Positions 1-13,500 of a stretch of 64,000 bases of DNA are shown in pieces. Positions within the stretch are counted from its first letter, which is position 1; every line of letters starts with the position of its first letter. The notes under the pieces were generated by a model. That model made no database searches and was not told where the DNA came from. It saw nothing but the letters and a program-made list of their open reading frames with translations. Origin of the DNA: Pseudoneurospora amorphoporcata (taxonomy: Eukaryota; Ascomycota; Sordariomycetes; Sordariales; Sordariaceae); assembly GCA_033297205.1 (NCBI GenBank), contig MU859204.1, positions 30,832 through 94,831 on the forward strand. The letters are read 5' to 3'. The position numbers and the translations under genes were made by a program.

Positions 1-3000
1 TGACCTACTTTGCTGTCCAGGACAACGCCGTTCAGAGGTTCCACACTGAACAGAGGAACGGATGCGTAGCCGGCAACGGAAGTGGTGGGAGGTATACCGC
101 AGTGGATTCGGGCGTTGGAAGGAGAGGAATGGTTTCTGTGCGTCCACGAAATGGAGTCAAGATGGATCGATGTAGGAAAATCCATGTGTCCCCGCCATGT
201 TCAAGAATGAGCAAGTGGATCCAAGAACTGAGAAGAATTGGAAAGTCACTCGAAAATATCGCGGGAATGAAGGAAGGTGCCTTTGCTTCCACTTCAAGTT
301 ACCTTGGTACCTCCTTCCCGCTTCTTACAGATCTTCTTGGTTGTTACCTTCCACTTGGTGGGCACTTGCCGTATGAGTGCCCTTTCTTGAGGCCCCACGC
401 TGGCAGGCACACAGATCAGACGGGAGCAAATGGAAGCATCCATATGACTTCCAAAACTGTAGTGACGGAAGTCATGAGTTGAGGGAATGGATGTGGTCCA
501 GACATTATCAGCAGCGTCATCTTCAATGATCTTGATTCAGTCTGTCACTTTCTTTTTTTGCGTCTCTGGGGGCCGTGTAAGATCTTTTGCGTTCTGCGTT
601 CTGGGGGCTTGAGGTTCATCGCAGCGAATGGGGGAGCCATGAGGCCCTCGATTGGGAAGGTGGGTTAGCGCCATCCGGGTCGATCCAGACTTCCCAGGTT
701 CACTGCAGAGCATCAGAGCAAGAGGAACTTGATCGAAGAAGTAAAGTGAGGTAAGAGGTATACTGCCTCTTCTGGCTGTCTTGCACATTTCACCAGATAG
801 TCTGAGACCCGTATGGAAGTATCTCTACACCAGCTCTGAGCCCCAGCTTCACCTGTCGCGTGTACGACTCGTAGTCTGTATCGTTCATCAGCAGACGGTT
901 TCATACCATGGAAGAAATGCCGGAATATTTACAAACCATGACCTCCGTTTGACATGGTTGACTTGGCACCAATATGCATAGGGTTGAGATGGAGCACAGA
1001 TGCGGCGGGCAATGCGGGTAGCTGACAACTTGAGGTCAAGGTGTAGCATTCCTATCATTGTCTCTCACCCTTTTTCCACATGGGATCCAACGGCAACTTG
1101 CTTGATAAACGAGCTTCAGGTGTGCAGAGGTATTCCTGCAGCTACCCCTCAGATTAAGGACTGCAACGGAAGAGAAAGACCTCATACACACAGAATACCG
1201 CGTCTGGCCCTGTGTAGCAAGGTCCAAGTTTGTCTGCACGCAACCCCCTGGTTGGGCCGAGTTTGCTATCTAGGCCATGCTAACCACTCGCTGCTGGAGC
1301 ATGATTCAAATCGTGAATACGAGGACCATGTGGAAATTTCAGGTCGCCAGTTGTGTCTGGACTCCCGAACTCGGGTAGATCTGAGAAAGTGTCCGTACCT
1401 GCTGCTGCGTATAATTGCCAACGAGCTCATGATGGACGGGTGTGACGGGTGTGACTGGGTAACATTGTACAAGACTGCTACCCAGGGAGCCCAAGCACCC
1501 AGACATCACCTCTGCTCTTGTCGCACGTCGTCCTCTCATTTGTAGCCGACTCTCGGCCCGTTCCATGCTTGATGGCCTTTTGGAGATGGTGCGTGACCTT
1601 AAGAGAGTCGGTCAACTCAGCGAAGAGGGTTGCCTGGTTGGTCGATACCGTCCGCATCTCGGCTCGACCTCGTGTGATACTCAGCCTAGTACAAGGACTC
1701 CTGGGTGTAGAACCGACAATTGTAAAGATGCGGCCGGACATTTTGTCTGCAACCTAAGCGGCGATACTGATTTCCCAGTCAAGTGTCCGTTGTCAAGGAC
1801 CAGGGGACCAAAGACCACACCAAGCGGACGAATCGGTGCGATCCGGGGTGATGATATAAATGCGATTTGTCGAGCCGAAACGGCGCAGAACCCGCTCAAT
1901 CTTAGCAAGGACGGAAGGACAATGTCGACTGAGCCGTCTGGACGTGTGGTACTGTCTTGCTGAGCCAGGACTATCCCCAAAATTGACGCGACGGTTGATC
2001 ATCTTCCATTCGGACAGGCTGGGTCCGTTTCCGCGATGCGGCCCGTTGGCACTGCTCTCACCGTAACGGGCGGGACATTGGAACATTTGGAATAGCGACG
2101 GAATACTTTTTTTTCTTTTTTTTTTGTTTCAGGAGCCGGCTTGTTGAACCGAGAATAGCTGCGCTGTACAGAAGACGCGGCGGCGAACCAGCTAAAAAGT
2201 TGACAGCCGAGATATCATGAGGGTTGTCCGACGAGGAATCTCGAGGGACAATCAGACGGGAGGCCAGCCTGTGCAGCGAGCTGCCCTGATGTTCCGTCGT
2301 GTCAATGGGCTTGCCGACAGCTGCAAAGGTGGATGTGGACAGCTGCAGCTTGAAATTGATTGGATAAAGTAGCAGCCGTTCGGCAGCATCTGCCAGCTGA
2401 GCTTCCATTGGTTGGCATTATGCTCCAAACTTCATCGAGTGAGCTGGGCAGGAACGACTGGAAGCTGGACACAATTCTTGCACGATCGCAGGCTGACGAC
2501 GAACCATGTCTCCCCCCAAACGAACTCAGCTTCCATTCCTTAACTCCCGTCCTTGCGCAAAGCACCATACCGGCCCCGTGACTGACGGACAGCTGGGCCC
2601 ATGACCATGATTGAACCACCACAACCGATTACAACCTCATCCTCCGATTGCGCGACGTGCCGCCGGCGCCGATGCAACGGGCGCGCATCTTCTCGGCTTC
2701 ATTTTTTGTTACTGGCTTCATTCCCACCTTCGGGCCTCCATGTTAGAGGCACCGAGTATACATGGCGGTGTTGACTGAAGTCTGGACAGTGCTAGCCCTG
2801 GTTGATGAGCCCTCGGTCGGCACCTAGGTAAACAGAGCAGCTTGGGTTTCACGGACTTGAGGCCAGGACTGCAATCTGCCTTTACTAGGCTGGCGTGAAC
2901 GGTGTGGTGCGGACATAGCAAGTCTGTTTTTGACTGTGCTTGAAGCGCCAGAACACCAAACCCCCAGGTTGCCGCTCTCGCCCGTTCTTCGAGACTCCCC

Positions 3001-5669
3001 TCCCGTCTCTGATGTTTGTCGGTCCCGATAACACTTCTTTGACTCGCCATGCTCGCAGTTGCCGTTCCAGGCAGGGGCCCCTTTATTCTACTTCCCTTTT
3101 CTGATACTCATCCTGGCCGTGATCATTCAACACCATCATCGGTCTACTCCGTTCTGCTCTATGCCTGTCTCTACGCGAACCGCTGCCTTGTATACTGGGC
3201 GTTCTGCTGTATGGCCTGGTCCAAAATGCACCGAGACGGCACATGTCTGGGTACCTCTACCTCGATTTCCACCAAGGGTGCGTATAGGCGATCCTCATTC
3301 ATGTCTACTTGCTGCTCCCTGACACCTAACCTCGACTCCATCCTTTCTCTTAGTGCTGTCAACCCGGCACAGACCAGTAGGCATCCTGTCAAGACGTTGG
3401 CCGCAACCGCTATGCATACCTGGGCGGCTTTATCCGACTTGCAGCCCCTTCACCCACGGGTACCGGTACCACAAACATACGGTGAAAAGGAAGCCTCGGA
3501 CATATCCACCTGTCCAGCGGCTTTTTGCGTAGATCCTCCCCTTGGGATTGAATGTCGCTGAGCATGCCAAACCGTCACGAGGAGGAGCCGCTTGACCGAG
3601 GCTTTCGCCGAGCTGGCCTTGCTGTGAAACGCCGTGACACAAACAAGACGTTGTCCTCGCACAATCTCCCGTCTCTCGCTCAGCACGTCCCTGCATTTGT
3701 GGCCTTCGGCGACAACCTTGTGTGAGCGGCCAGCTTCTGGAGACCTTCGACATGGAAACCTCTTGGTGCTAGTTAGCATGCAGCAATCCGCAATATTGAG
3801 CCAATGGCTTGGAACCCCAGCCGTCGTGCCCAACTCGTTACAAGTCACACATCGGGTAAGCTGCAAGTCAATGGGACCCGCACAGATCTCCCACAATCTC
3901 GTGAATCGCTACATCATGGCTTGGACCGTTGGCGGCGTGGAAGCCATGTGTGTCGGCTGTGTGCCTACGTGGGAAGCAGGCGCTCTACTAGCGAAACCGA
4001 AATCCAGCCGGCAAGAGCATGACCAAGTTCCTCCCCAAGCAACGATTCCGGGCATGTCAAGCTGATACAAAAATAGCCATTGCATATATGCTTCGATTAT
4101 GTGGGATACGGTCACATCTCGGTCTCCTCTCAGATTCACCTTTTTTCCAGTTCTGGATTGACTCAACTTTCCGGTCGAAAACATCTTGTCGTCTGTCATG
4201 GGACAGGGGTGGAGTGTATTCAAAAACCCGTCACTCAATCCTCCAATTTTGCAGAACAGCTAATATCCTTGGACAGACGATAACGATATCTGACCCTCTG
4301 GTTGCACATGTTTCGATTGGACCTTCCTGCGAAGTGACCGACACCAACCAAACCATACGCGGCTTTCCGATGTGCGACATCGTGCAGATGCAGTTGATGT
4401 GCTCCTCGCACGTGTAGAAAGCTGCAAAGTTGAAGCCAGAATGCCCGAGGATGCAGTCCACTGTCAAACACGAGGCCGATACCAGTGGCGTCGGCATTCT
4501 CGTCGAAGCGAATTACAGGTCCACCATTCACGGATCAACGGCTAAACTATTGGGATCGAGTACTCCGGTGCCCTGGAACGCAGTTTGATGTGTATGTCGG
4601 TGGGAGGTTTAGCAAAGCCATGTGGTGGAATGCGTATGATGACAATCTTGACAAGGAAAAGATGGCTTTGTCCTGCAATCAAGATCTCGGCCTAATCTTA
4701 ACCCCGTGCCCAACACAAGCGACGAAATCGCACCCCAGCTTTTCTCTATTTCCATCAGTGCCCCTCAATCATCATGATCTTAAGCAGGGGAGATGGAGGG
4801 CCTGACGTCCTCAAGATGGAAAAACCCACTAACCAGGGCCTTCGACATCGGCTCGAGTAGCTGATTTGCGCATCAACACACCCGTTGGCTTGCTGCTATT
4901 TCCTTTGATCATTCAATCAGTGAGTTTAAACTTATGCACAACACAGGGATCTCGCCTGGTTGGAGGCAATAGAGTACATGTATCACAACAAGGGCCCGCG
5001 TCTTGACGATTCAGCAGCAACTCCTTCAGCTTCTCCTTCGCCTTGTTCTGATGATGCGAAATGCGATGCGCTCGATATCAAGAGAGTCCACGCCCTGCCT
5101 GAGAGATTGGAGCGGATAGAAGAAGACAGGAAGTGGCAACTAATGGGATTCGACTCATTTTTATCTTGGTCACAAATAAGCCTGGTGTTGTTACCACCGT
5201 GGCTATGACATCTTATCTTCATGATTGCGCTTTATTCCGTGGCGGCTACATGTTTAGCCGCTGAAATATGACTCGCCGTGAGGCAACCTCTGATCCACCT
5301 TTTCATTCGCAGAGTGCCGTTCTTCGGATATGACATCTCTGTGGAAGGGCGGTATTGACCGTGGCAGATGTCCACGATTACGAGCCTTCCAAATGGTTGG
5401 ACATTTTTGCCTTGGTTGTGGGATAGCGCCCGTCCAGATGCGCATATACGTATCAAGATCTCGTTTTATTCAAGGGGGAAGAAAGCTTCAAGAGACCCGG
5501 CCGTGTAACTGTCACGCCCGAGACCAGAGCACTCTTCTGCCCGTCGGCCAGCGTCTGTGTCAGAACAGCTTCATTCGGCATGTGTATGATGATGAGTCGA
5601 AGCTTTCATCAGATACCCTCGTCGTTCCCGAGTTGAATTAACGATTGTCCTTGCCAAGCATACCCGGGA
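1..5669. other. long stretch without a recognisable gene
   Basis: I see no coding region here that I can support. Open frames are all under about 185 codons, lie on both strands overlapping one another, and none shows a familiar domain or a reading frame continued by a plausible intron. Base composition is similar to the intergenic DNA elsewhere and lacks the AT-rich, stop-laden look of the RIP-mutated right end. It may hold non-coding transcripts, long leaders or an old degraded region, but the sequence alone does not say which. Confidence 0.5.
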
Positions 5670-5677
5670 TTTATTTT
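5670..5677. repeat. left target-site duplication TTTATTTT
   Basis: Octamer directly outside the left end of the 415-bp MITE, repeated exactly at 6093-6100. Confidence 0.8.
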
Positions 5678-6092
5678 GAGAAGGTCTTTTCGCACTGCCA
5701 TAAAAGTCTTCCTACACTGTCAGCAAAAAGGCATATGTATATAACTCCGCCAAATTTAAAGTAAGAGGTATAAGAGTGGGGTTGGAATTTTTAGTATTTT
5801 TTACACTATAATACAGCATTTATAAGGAATTTTTATCTAGCCTCTAGCGTTTTACTAAAACGAAATATTAAAAAGGAATAATTTTTATTTAAATCTTTAC
5901 CAGTTTTAGTCTTAACTCTCTGCCGAGTAACGTTGCGATATAGTCGTGGGTACCATATTATAGAGAAAAAAATGAGAAAAATTTCAATACTACTCTTACT
6001 TACCTAAGCCTACATTCGGATAAGTTACACCTTGTTTCATTTTTTTACTACAGTGTAAAAAGACTTTTATGGCAGTGCGAAAAGACGTTCTC
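5678..6092. mobile_element. AT-rich MITE with 43-bp inverted ends and 8-bp target duplication
   Basis: The left end (from 5678) and the reverse complement of the right end (ending 6092) agree over about 43 bp, starting GAGAA then GTCTTTTCGCACTGCC and ATAAAAGTCTT, with only three mismatches, two of them CC versus TT. The same octamer TTTATTTT lies directly outside both ends (5670-5677 and 6093-6100), as expected for a target-site duplication. The 415-bp interior is very AT-rich and has no open frame. An 8-bp duplication fits hAT elements, but inverted ends this long are more like Mutator-type elements, so the superfamily is left open. The CC/TT differences between the ends are in the RIP direction. 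Confidence 0.85.
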
Positions 6093-6100
6093 TTTATTTT
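6093..6100. repeat. right target-site duplication TTTATTTT
   Basis: Octamer directly outside the right end of the 415-bp MITE, an exact copy of 5670-5677. Confidence 0.8.
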
Positions 6101-8911
6101 CCCATCTCACACTCATACCTGCAATGCGGAGAGTGAAATCCCGATAACCAACCTTGCTGTTGGAAGCGGAAGACCGGCAGAGAGAAACCACATCAACAGT
6201 CTCTACGAGAAATTTCTGATATGGGGCGCGTCCTGATAATGTTCGAGTGCATCACATCACTCAGACGTTCACCCAAATTTATCACCCGAGTCACACCCTC
6301 TTACCATGTAGATTCCGCTATTCCACCACACCAAGCATTGAAGGCTAACCTACAGTCTAGGGAAAGGGCATACCTCTAGCTTGATGCACTCTCGGCGCCG
6401 CTCCCGAGCATCATGCAGTGCTGCTTATGTGTTGGCTGCTGAGTGTTAGCAGTTATCGACTAGCCCATTGAGTCTCTGCTCATTTCTTGCTCGACAGGGT
6501 TCATCAAGCCCACCATACAAACCAAGGATAGTATCGTTCGGCAGATTTCTTGTTCTCTATGAGTGGGCAGGGACGGAATTTTACATATCACCTCTCACAC
6601 ACCCCTTTTGCCCTGGTCTGCTTGGCCAGGGCTCGCCTCTCGCTTCCGGCCCCCCATTTTCGTCATGCTTTTCTCTACTGGCATGCCTCTTCAACATCCG
6701 ATCTCACGTCTGAGGCTAGGGAAGGGGGTGTAGGCGGGCACTAAGCGAAAACGTGGAGAAGGGAGCGAGGGCGAATGAAAAACCTGGAAGGCCATCCAAG
6801 TGGGTGAAGAAGGCATGCCCTCTCGCAGTCACTGGTCTTTCCACTTGCATATGCTGGTGGTGGTGGACTGGTTATGACCTCTACAACCCCGGCCCTTTTC
6901 CCCCCCCGCTTTCAGGAGTCACTAGTCTTGTGTGGATCGTCTCTTTCTCCTGCCAGTTCCAGTAGTAGAAGTACAAACGACGTGACAACGACCGGGTTGC
7001 TCTGTTCGAAGAAAAAAGAAGGGAGACGAGAAGAAGGAGGGTGAGAGCAACTTCTCTGCTCCCAGGTGTTACCGTCTCGAAGAAGGAAACGGAGAGAGTG
7101 CAATGACTTGGCCGGTCTATCACCACCCCACCCCCAGACGGCTTTGCAGCTAGTACGGCCCTATGGTGAGATGAATGGCAGATCTTCACCCCCTCTTTGT
7201 TTTCTGGTCCGTCGGACACCCGGACATCATCAGTCACGAGCGAGTGGGAAGTCCCGGAGCCGGCATCTGATTTGATAGAAAGCCAGGGAAGAGTTCGCCG
7301 TGTTCGTTCTTCCGTGACACAGCTGAAACTTTTGGGACAGACTATTTGGTCACGCGCAGGACGAACGAAAACAGAGAGACCGACCATGTGGGATGTGAAT
7401 GTGTACTTTGTGGGTGCAATTATAAGGTGGTTTCGGGCCATGGATCCGACAGTTCGTTAGTTGTTGGCTTTTTCCTGGACAGGGCGAGTCTAGTTACGGG
7501 TTGATCCGACTTTGACGTTCGACTGTCTACTACATTCCGGTTATCTACTATTGTTGGACTAGATGGCTCATCGGAAAGCGTTTTTGGTCTCCATTTTGCT
7601 GAGTTTGAAATAATCGCGATTCACAGATGCTTCTCCTTGATGGACACAGACACTCGAAAAAGACATCACAGGATAAAGAGGAAGCCATCTTACCTACGAC
7701 ATAGGGCCTGACAGGTAGGCACCCTTTAAACCACATACATGCAAGTTTATTATATCTAACCAGATACTGATAGATGGGAGGCCGGCCATTGAAAAAACAT
7801 ACCGCAGACATCGGACGAAAGCCCATCCGCCAGCCAGCCAGCCAGTCACCAGCCAACCTGCGCTCCTTCCATTTCACAAATCGCCCATTGCCCGGCCACG
7901 TAACCTACCACCAGTCACCAGCACCGAGGTTTATATACTAAGCCTTTCACCCCAACTCTCGTCACCTCCGAATGGGACAATGGTTAAGCGGTTTAAACGA
8001 AGCGCACGTTCAATTTATAACAGGCCACACTCACCGGCCCAAGCACCCTATGCGTTCGATTCCAACAACCGCACTTTCTTACGACGAAAACTAACTACAC
8101 TCTCTCCCTTCATCTCTAAAGCCACTGCACTCTCACTTCACCTAAGTACTAAGGTAACCACTACCAAAGTTACAGCTCCGGACGCCCCGACCGCGATAGC
8201 ACGATACGACGACAAACTGATGAGGAGGCATCGGTGAGGGATCTGGGGGCGCCGCTTGACTATTGTTCTAGTAAACTTTTTTTTTGCCCTTTTTTCCCCT
8301 TATGTTTTTCGGTGATTTTTTTTTCTCTCGCAGTGACTGTTCGCTGGTATTTGCGTCTGCGTCACTCCTTTTTTTTCTCTTTCTTGCCTCGTTGTGTCAT
8401 TGGAAGCGACGATTGGTACGTGATTTTGGTGTGACTGCTTGAAAGTTGCGTTTGATCATCGTAAGATACTTGCTGGTGTTTTGCTTCGTATCGCCAATCG
8501 GCGTTGCACAAGACTTGGACTGAGGAGGAGTATATGAGTGAATGGGCGTGATAGAACTGGGCCATGGTGTCGTCATGCTTCGTTCGAAGGAGCGAAAAAG
8601 GGGACACTCTAGGAAGATGTGACAGACGTTTTGCATTAAACTATCCAAAGTTACTTATATATCCAACGTCTATGAACATATCCGTCGCTGAAAACGCATT
8701 CTCTTGCTGGCAAATCGTCGGGTGAGCTTCTCTACCCGGTGCCATTCCCGGTCCTGTTGTTTACAAATGTCCCCATGCTGGCGCTGGCAGCACCGCGGTT
8801 TATCACCCGGAGACTGTCCAAGCTATCCAAAATGGACATGCCGCTCTTCAATGCCTGTTGCCCATTGTCCGCTAACAAACACTCCTCCACATGTTTTCGC
8901 CTGATGTACGT
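6101..8911. other. intergenic, no gene seen
   Basis: Nothing supportable as coding. It includes pyrimidine-rich tracts around 8270-8400, a short CCAG-type simple repeat near 7830-7850, and the 3' flank of the dehydrogenase gene that ends at 8912. A pair of tRNA-promoter-like motifs near 7980 and 8050 was examined and rejected because no cloverleaf forms. Confidence 0.5.
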
Positions 8912-9932
8912 TTACTGGTAGTCATAGAAGCCCTTGCCGCTCTTCTTGCCCAACCAGCCAGCATCAACCATGTTGCGCAAGTGCACACTAGGCCTATACT
9001 TGGAGTCGCCCGTCTCCTCGTACAATACCTTCATAATAGCCAAGCAGGTATCAAGACCAATGAAATCAGCCAACTGTAGGGGTCCCATGGGCACGTTGGT
9101 GCCGTTCTTCATGATAGCATCAATCGAATCGCGGTCACCAACGCCCGTCTCGAGGCAAATGATAGCCTCGTTGATGTAAGGCATCAAGATGCGGTTAGCC
9201 AGAAAGCCCGGGCTGTCCTTGGAGACCGAGGGGATCTTGCCCAGCTTCTTGCAGAACTCGACGGCGGTGTCGAGGGTTTCCTGGCTAGTCTGCAGACCGC
9301 TGATGATCTCAACGCCCTTCTGGACGGGCACGGGGTTCATGAAGTGCGTGGACACGACGCGCGAGCTGTTGGAGGTGTCGTTGGAGTCCTTGGTCGTGGA
9401 AGCAGCGATACGGGTGATGGAGATCGAAGAGGTGTTGGTGGCCAGGATGGCGTGCTTGGGGCAGATCTCGGCGAGCTTGGAGAAAATGTCGAACTTGAGT
9501 TGGGGGATCTCGGGCACGGCTTCGATCACGAAGTCAACGGAGTGCAGGTCGTCGAGGGTCGTGGTGGGCTGAAGAAGAGCGCGGGCAGCGTCGGCCTCGT
9601 CCTGAGTGATGCGCTGCTTGGCGATGTCCTTGTTCAGAAGCTTGTCGGCGAAGGCGAGGCCCTTGTCGAGAGACTTTTGAGAGGTGTCAACGAGGGTGAT
9701 GGGGACTCCGGCCTTGGTGGCGGCTACGAGGGCGATGCCCAGACCCTGAAGAAGGAAGAGGACAAGTTAGCCGTTGTCGTTGTCATTGGTTATGAGTGCC
9801 ATGTGACGAACTTACCATCTGGCCGGCACCAACGACACCGAGCCTCTTGACCTCGGCAGCGTTGCGGGCGCATGTCGAGCTGAAGGCGCGAGCGCCGGTG
9901 GGCAGCTTGTGGACGAGGGTTCTGGCGAGCAT
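8912..9932 (-). CDS. mitochondrial 3-hydroxyacyl-CoA dehydrogenase
   Basis: Two exons on the minus strand, 9932-9816 and 9745-8912, give 316 residues. The product should oxidise L-3-hydroxyacyl-CoA with NAD+ in beta-oxidation (the family includes 3-hydroxybutyryl-CoA dehydrogenase). Residues 1-24 are basic and Ser/Ala-rich without acids, as in a mitochondrial presequence. The Rossmann motif GAGQMG spans residues 35-40, with GIA following. The catalytic pair is visible as His173 in STHFMNP and Glu185 in KGVEII, twelve residues apart as in human HADH, and an Asn-Thr-Ser-Ser stretch precedes it. The C-terminal dimerisation domain contains MGPLQLADFIGLD and ends GKGFYDYQ. The intron falls inside the glycine motif. 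Splice sites are GTAAGT and CAG. The length is normal for the short-chain mitochondrial enzyme. Which acyl lengths are used cannot be read from sequence. Confidence 0.95.
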
Positions 9933-10092
9933 TTTGCGAGATGAGCTACGGCAAAAGTAAACAAAGCAGACGCTGTAACTTGAAAAAATGGCAGGAAACA
10001 GATAGAAAAAAAATGGAAGACAGAAAATGCGAATGCGACGATGCGACGATGCCGTGCCTGTGATGTGCAAGTTCCATGTCCGATTCGGTTAA

Positions 10093-10098
10093 CCTCGG
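10093..10098 (+). promoter_or_regulatory. CCTCGG motif upstream of the dehydrogenase gene
   Basis: A CCTCGG hexamer lies about 160 bp upstream of the dehydrogenase start codon (gene on the minus strand). CCTCGG is the core bound by FarA/FarB-type fatty-acid regulators in Aspergillus and relatives, so fatty-acid induction of this gene is plausible. A single hexamer can occur by chance. Confidence 0.3.
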
Positions 10099-10589
10099 CC
10101 GTCCCCGTCTCCAATTCGACGTCACAAGCCCGGCCCGGGCCACGGGGGCGCAGGGGGCCATGGGCGGCTCTATGCGGGGAAAATGGGGTCGCTTTGGGCA
10201 TGTACAAGGGCGTATGGGGTACCTACCGTGACGCTAACCCATCTGTTCAGAGGGCCATTACGGGCTTGATTGGCCACGAAATTCGGGATCGTTGCATCCC
10301 CTGGAATCCGGGTACTGTAGGTAATGTCCTAGGGCTTTAAGATATACTTTGACCTAGACAGTTAGGGAGATAAGCAGGCCAAGACTTTGATACCATGAAT
10401 TTCCATTAAAGTACGACACGCTCGACGCGTCTCCCACCACTTCAAACGCGTCTCCCGACGAAGTGCGCCGACGAATGCACCACCCATGCGATAGCAAAAC
10501 GACCTCGAAACAAGCTGAGAGTTGAGGAGAGTCTGTGTGGTGCTCATATGACACAGTTCTAGCCTTGGACGTTGTTATCTCGGCGTAAA

Positions 10590-13500
10590 ATGGAGGCTGC
10601 AGACATCAACGACGATGTCGTCCACCCGGAAGTGCGGGCGCACATCACCAACCTGGTCTCTGCGGTATGTTCTCTCCCACTTTTGGACCCTTTCTGTACA
10701 TGATACTTGGGGTATGGTCATGTACTGACTGTGGCGACTCGAATAGCTCGGTGGTTACAGCGTGGACGACGATGGAAGCTACAAGCTCGGTGACGAAGCG
10801 CTCGACGTCTTGCGCGACCTGAAGAAATGGATCCGATTCTACGATGAAAAGACCAACCGTATGGACGTTGCCAGATGTCTGGCTGAAGCGAATCTTGTTG
10901 GCGGCGATCTGCTCCAGATCTTGACACTATGGCCCCAGAGCGAAACCGACAGCAAATACAAAGCCCGTATTGCCCTAGCCTGCTTCGAGGTCATGGTGCC
11001 CCTTACATGGCCCATAGAGAAGGAGCGCGCGGAAATGACCATCAACCACCATCGCCACATGCCCGTCCTGCAGCTTTCCCAGCTTGGCTATAAGCGCGCC
11101 ATCATCAACTTCGATGCGATACCCATCCTCAACACCGCCGTCAGGGTAGCCCTGCCCTCCATGGCCATGCCTATTGGCGAGCGAACACCTCGAGACCTGG
11201 CTATCATCAAGCTTATTCTGTTCTTCCTGAGGAATGTTGCCATGATCGCACCTCCTCAAGGTGTCAAGTACGAAGGCGACGAGACACAGGTATCCAGGTC
11301 GGCCACCATCGATGCCTTCTCCTACCAGGACATATTTCTGACCCTCCTTACCCTTGCTTCCAACATGGGCGAGGACTTCCGCACCGAGGATGTAGTTGTT
11401 ATGGAGATCATCTTTCATCTTGTCAAAAGAGTTGATCCTAGCTCGCTCTTCGTCAGCGAAAAGCAACTCAACAAAGCAAAGGGACAAGAGCTGGCATCGG
11501 AGATGCGCAAGGAAGCTGCTATGCTGAAGTCGTACAACAAAACTACAACCACTCGCCATAGTCGATTTGGAACAATGATCTGGGTGAAACGAACAGACGG
11601 CAAAATGGTGACAGTATCTGGCCAAGAGGCTCTTTTGGATGCCAAGACACGGGAGAGGAAGATGGATAGCTCAAAAACATTCAGACCGCCGAGGAGGGCG
11701 AGGAGACCCGAGATGGAACCCAAAGACCTTGGTCCTCCAGTGACACTAGACGAAAGAGCTCGTCAGCAGCTTCGATCATTTGTCCAAGACTTCCTTGACT
11801 CGGGTTTCAACCCCTTGTTTCTGCACGTGAGGCAATCGATCGACCGGGAGGCATTGCATGTGTTGAACCAGCATAAGAGCCAGTTTTTCTACCTTGTCGC
11901 CTGGTTCCTCGAAGCCGAGCGGATGCGCAGAAAGGCCAAAAGAGAGGAGTCAAAGTCGACGTCCGCGGCTGGAGAAGAGGTGAACAGCTTTAACCTCGTT
12001 GCTGCTGTACTCCAACAGGAAATGTTCGCTTCCATGAACCGTGCGCTTGACCGGTCCTATAGTGACAAAGACTGGCAGTTGCTTACCTCCGTCATGCGAT
12101 GTTACACCCAGATCTTCCTTACAGTCCAGGAGATGTCCGAGTCTCCCAATGAGGAGGACCAGGAGATCGCCGAAAACACCCTCAGCCGTCTCTTCTACGA
12201 AGAGACAACTCACGACCTTATCGCGAATATCGCTCGAACATACAAGGACCAGGGCTTCGAATATCTCGATGCCGCAACGGAGCTGGTCCACACTTTCCTC
12301 CGCATATTGGAAGGTTACTCTAAACAAAATGTTGACTTGCAGGTGCGCTCGCGGAAGCGAGCCCGCCGAAAGAAGAAGGCTGCTAAAGCTGCCGCTGCAG
12401 CAGCAACTAGAGCTTCCGGTGAGGAAGCAGAAGACGTTGGTGTTCCCCAAGAGAATGATGCCGACGATTCAGGAGACGATGAGCAACATGCAGAGCGCGT
12501 CACTCAGGAGCGCAGGTTCGAGTTTGGAAAATTCGCCATCAGATTCGCTCCTCAGGGTGTTGTCGACACATTTGTCGCCTTTACCAAATACTATCGGGAT
12601 TTGAACGATGCGCAGCTGAAGCGCGCTCATCGCTACTTCTACCGTGTTGCCTTCAAACAGGAGCTAGACGTCATGCTGTTCCGACTGGACATCATCAATC
12701 TCTTTTACAACATGGTGAAAGGCCCTGAGCCCCTCGACAAAAGCTCGCCGATGTTCAAGGAATGGGAGGAGCTCTCCAAGCAGATCATTCGGAAATGTGT
12801 CAAAAAGCTTCAAGAGCGGCCTGCGCTATTTACCGAACTGCTCTTTTCCAAGATCGGCAGCACGACACACTTCCTTGAGCATGGCTACGAGAAGCCTGTC
12901 ACCACAACTACCCCACGGCCTGGTGCCGAGCTGGAGTTTAAGCGGGCCACGGAGCGCGACGAGCAGATTGGTATCGCGGTCAGCGTACTCATCGACAAAC
13001 AGCAAACCGAGCATTTGCAGTGGCTCAAGGATCAGCTAACAAGCGCAATGAGCGAGCGGCAAGCTTGGGAGAACGTAGACAAGACCATGGCAACCACTAC
13101 TGAGGTCGTCGCTGATGGTGAAGCTGCCGAAGAGAGCTCCACCAAATCAGCACCACCACATATCACCATCCGCCCTGATACCGAAGCGCGCCGCACAGCC
13201 ATGTTCAAGAACCCGCACCTCCGCCTCCTCATGCGTCTGGTCGGTATGGAGCGCCTTACCCCTACTATCGACGAAACCCCCGACTCGACTTGGATCCTCC
13301 CAGGCAGCCACACCGCCGAGGCGATCCAAGACACCATCGATCTCATCAATAAGGCCGAATTCTCCCCTCCCACATTTGAGGACGGCGGCGCAGCCGAAGA
13401 CCAGCTCCGGCGCAAGTCCGCCGCTGCTTCCCGCAGGACACGTGCCGCATATGACGATGACGACGAAGAGATTCGCGGGTTCCTCGGTGACGACGACGAC

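Noticed and set aside
1000..1545. 181-codon open frame on the plus strand
   Set aside because: Amino-acid make-up looks random and overlapping minus frames are equally open; not supported as a gene.
6881..7441. 186-codon open frame on the minus strand
   Set aside because: No recognisable domain or signal, and no supporting intron pattern.
7974..8056. tRNA-like A-box (ATGGTTAAGCGG) and B-box (CGTTCGATTCC) pair
   Set aside because: The T-stem does not pair beyond one base pair and no acceptor stem forms; taken as coincidence.
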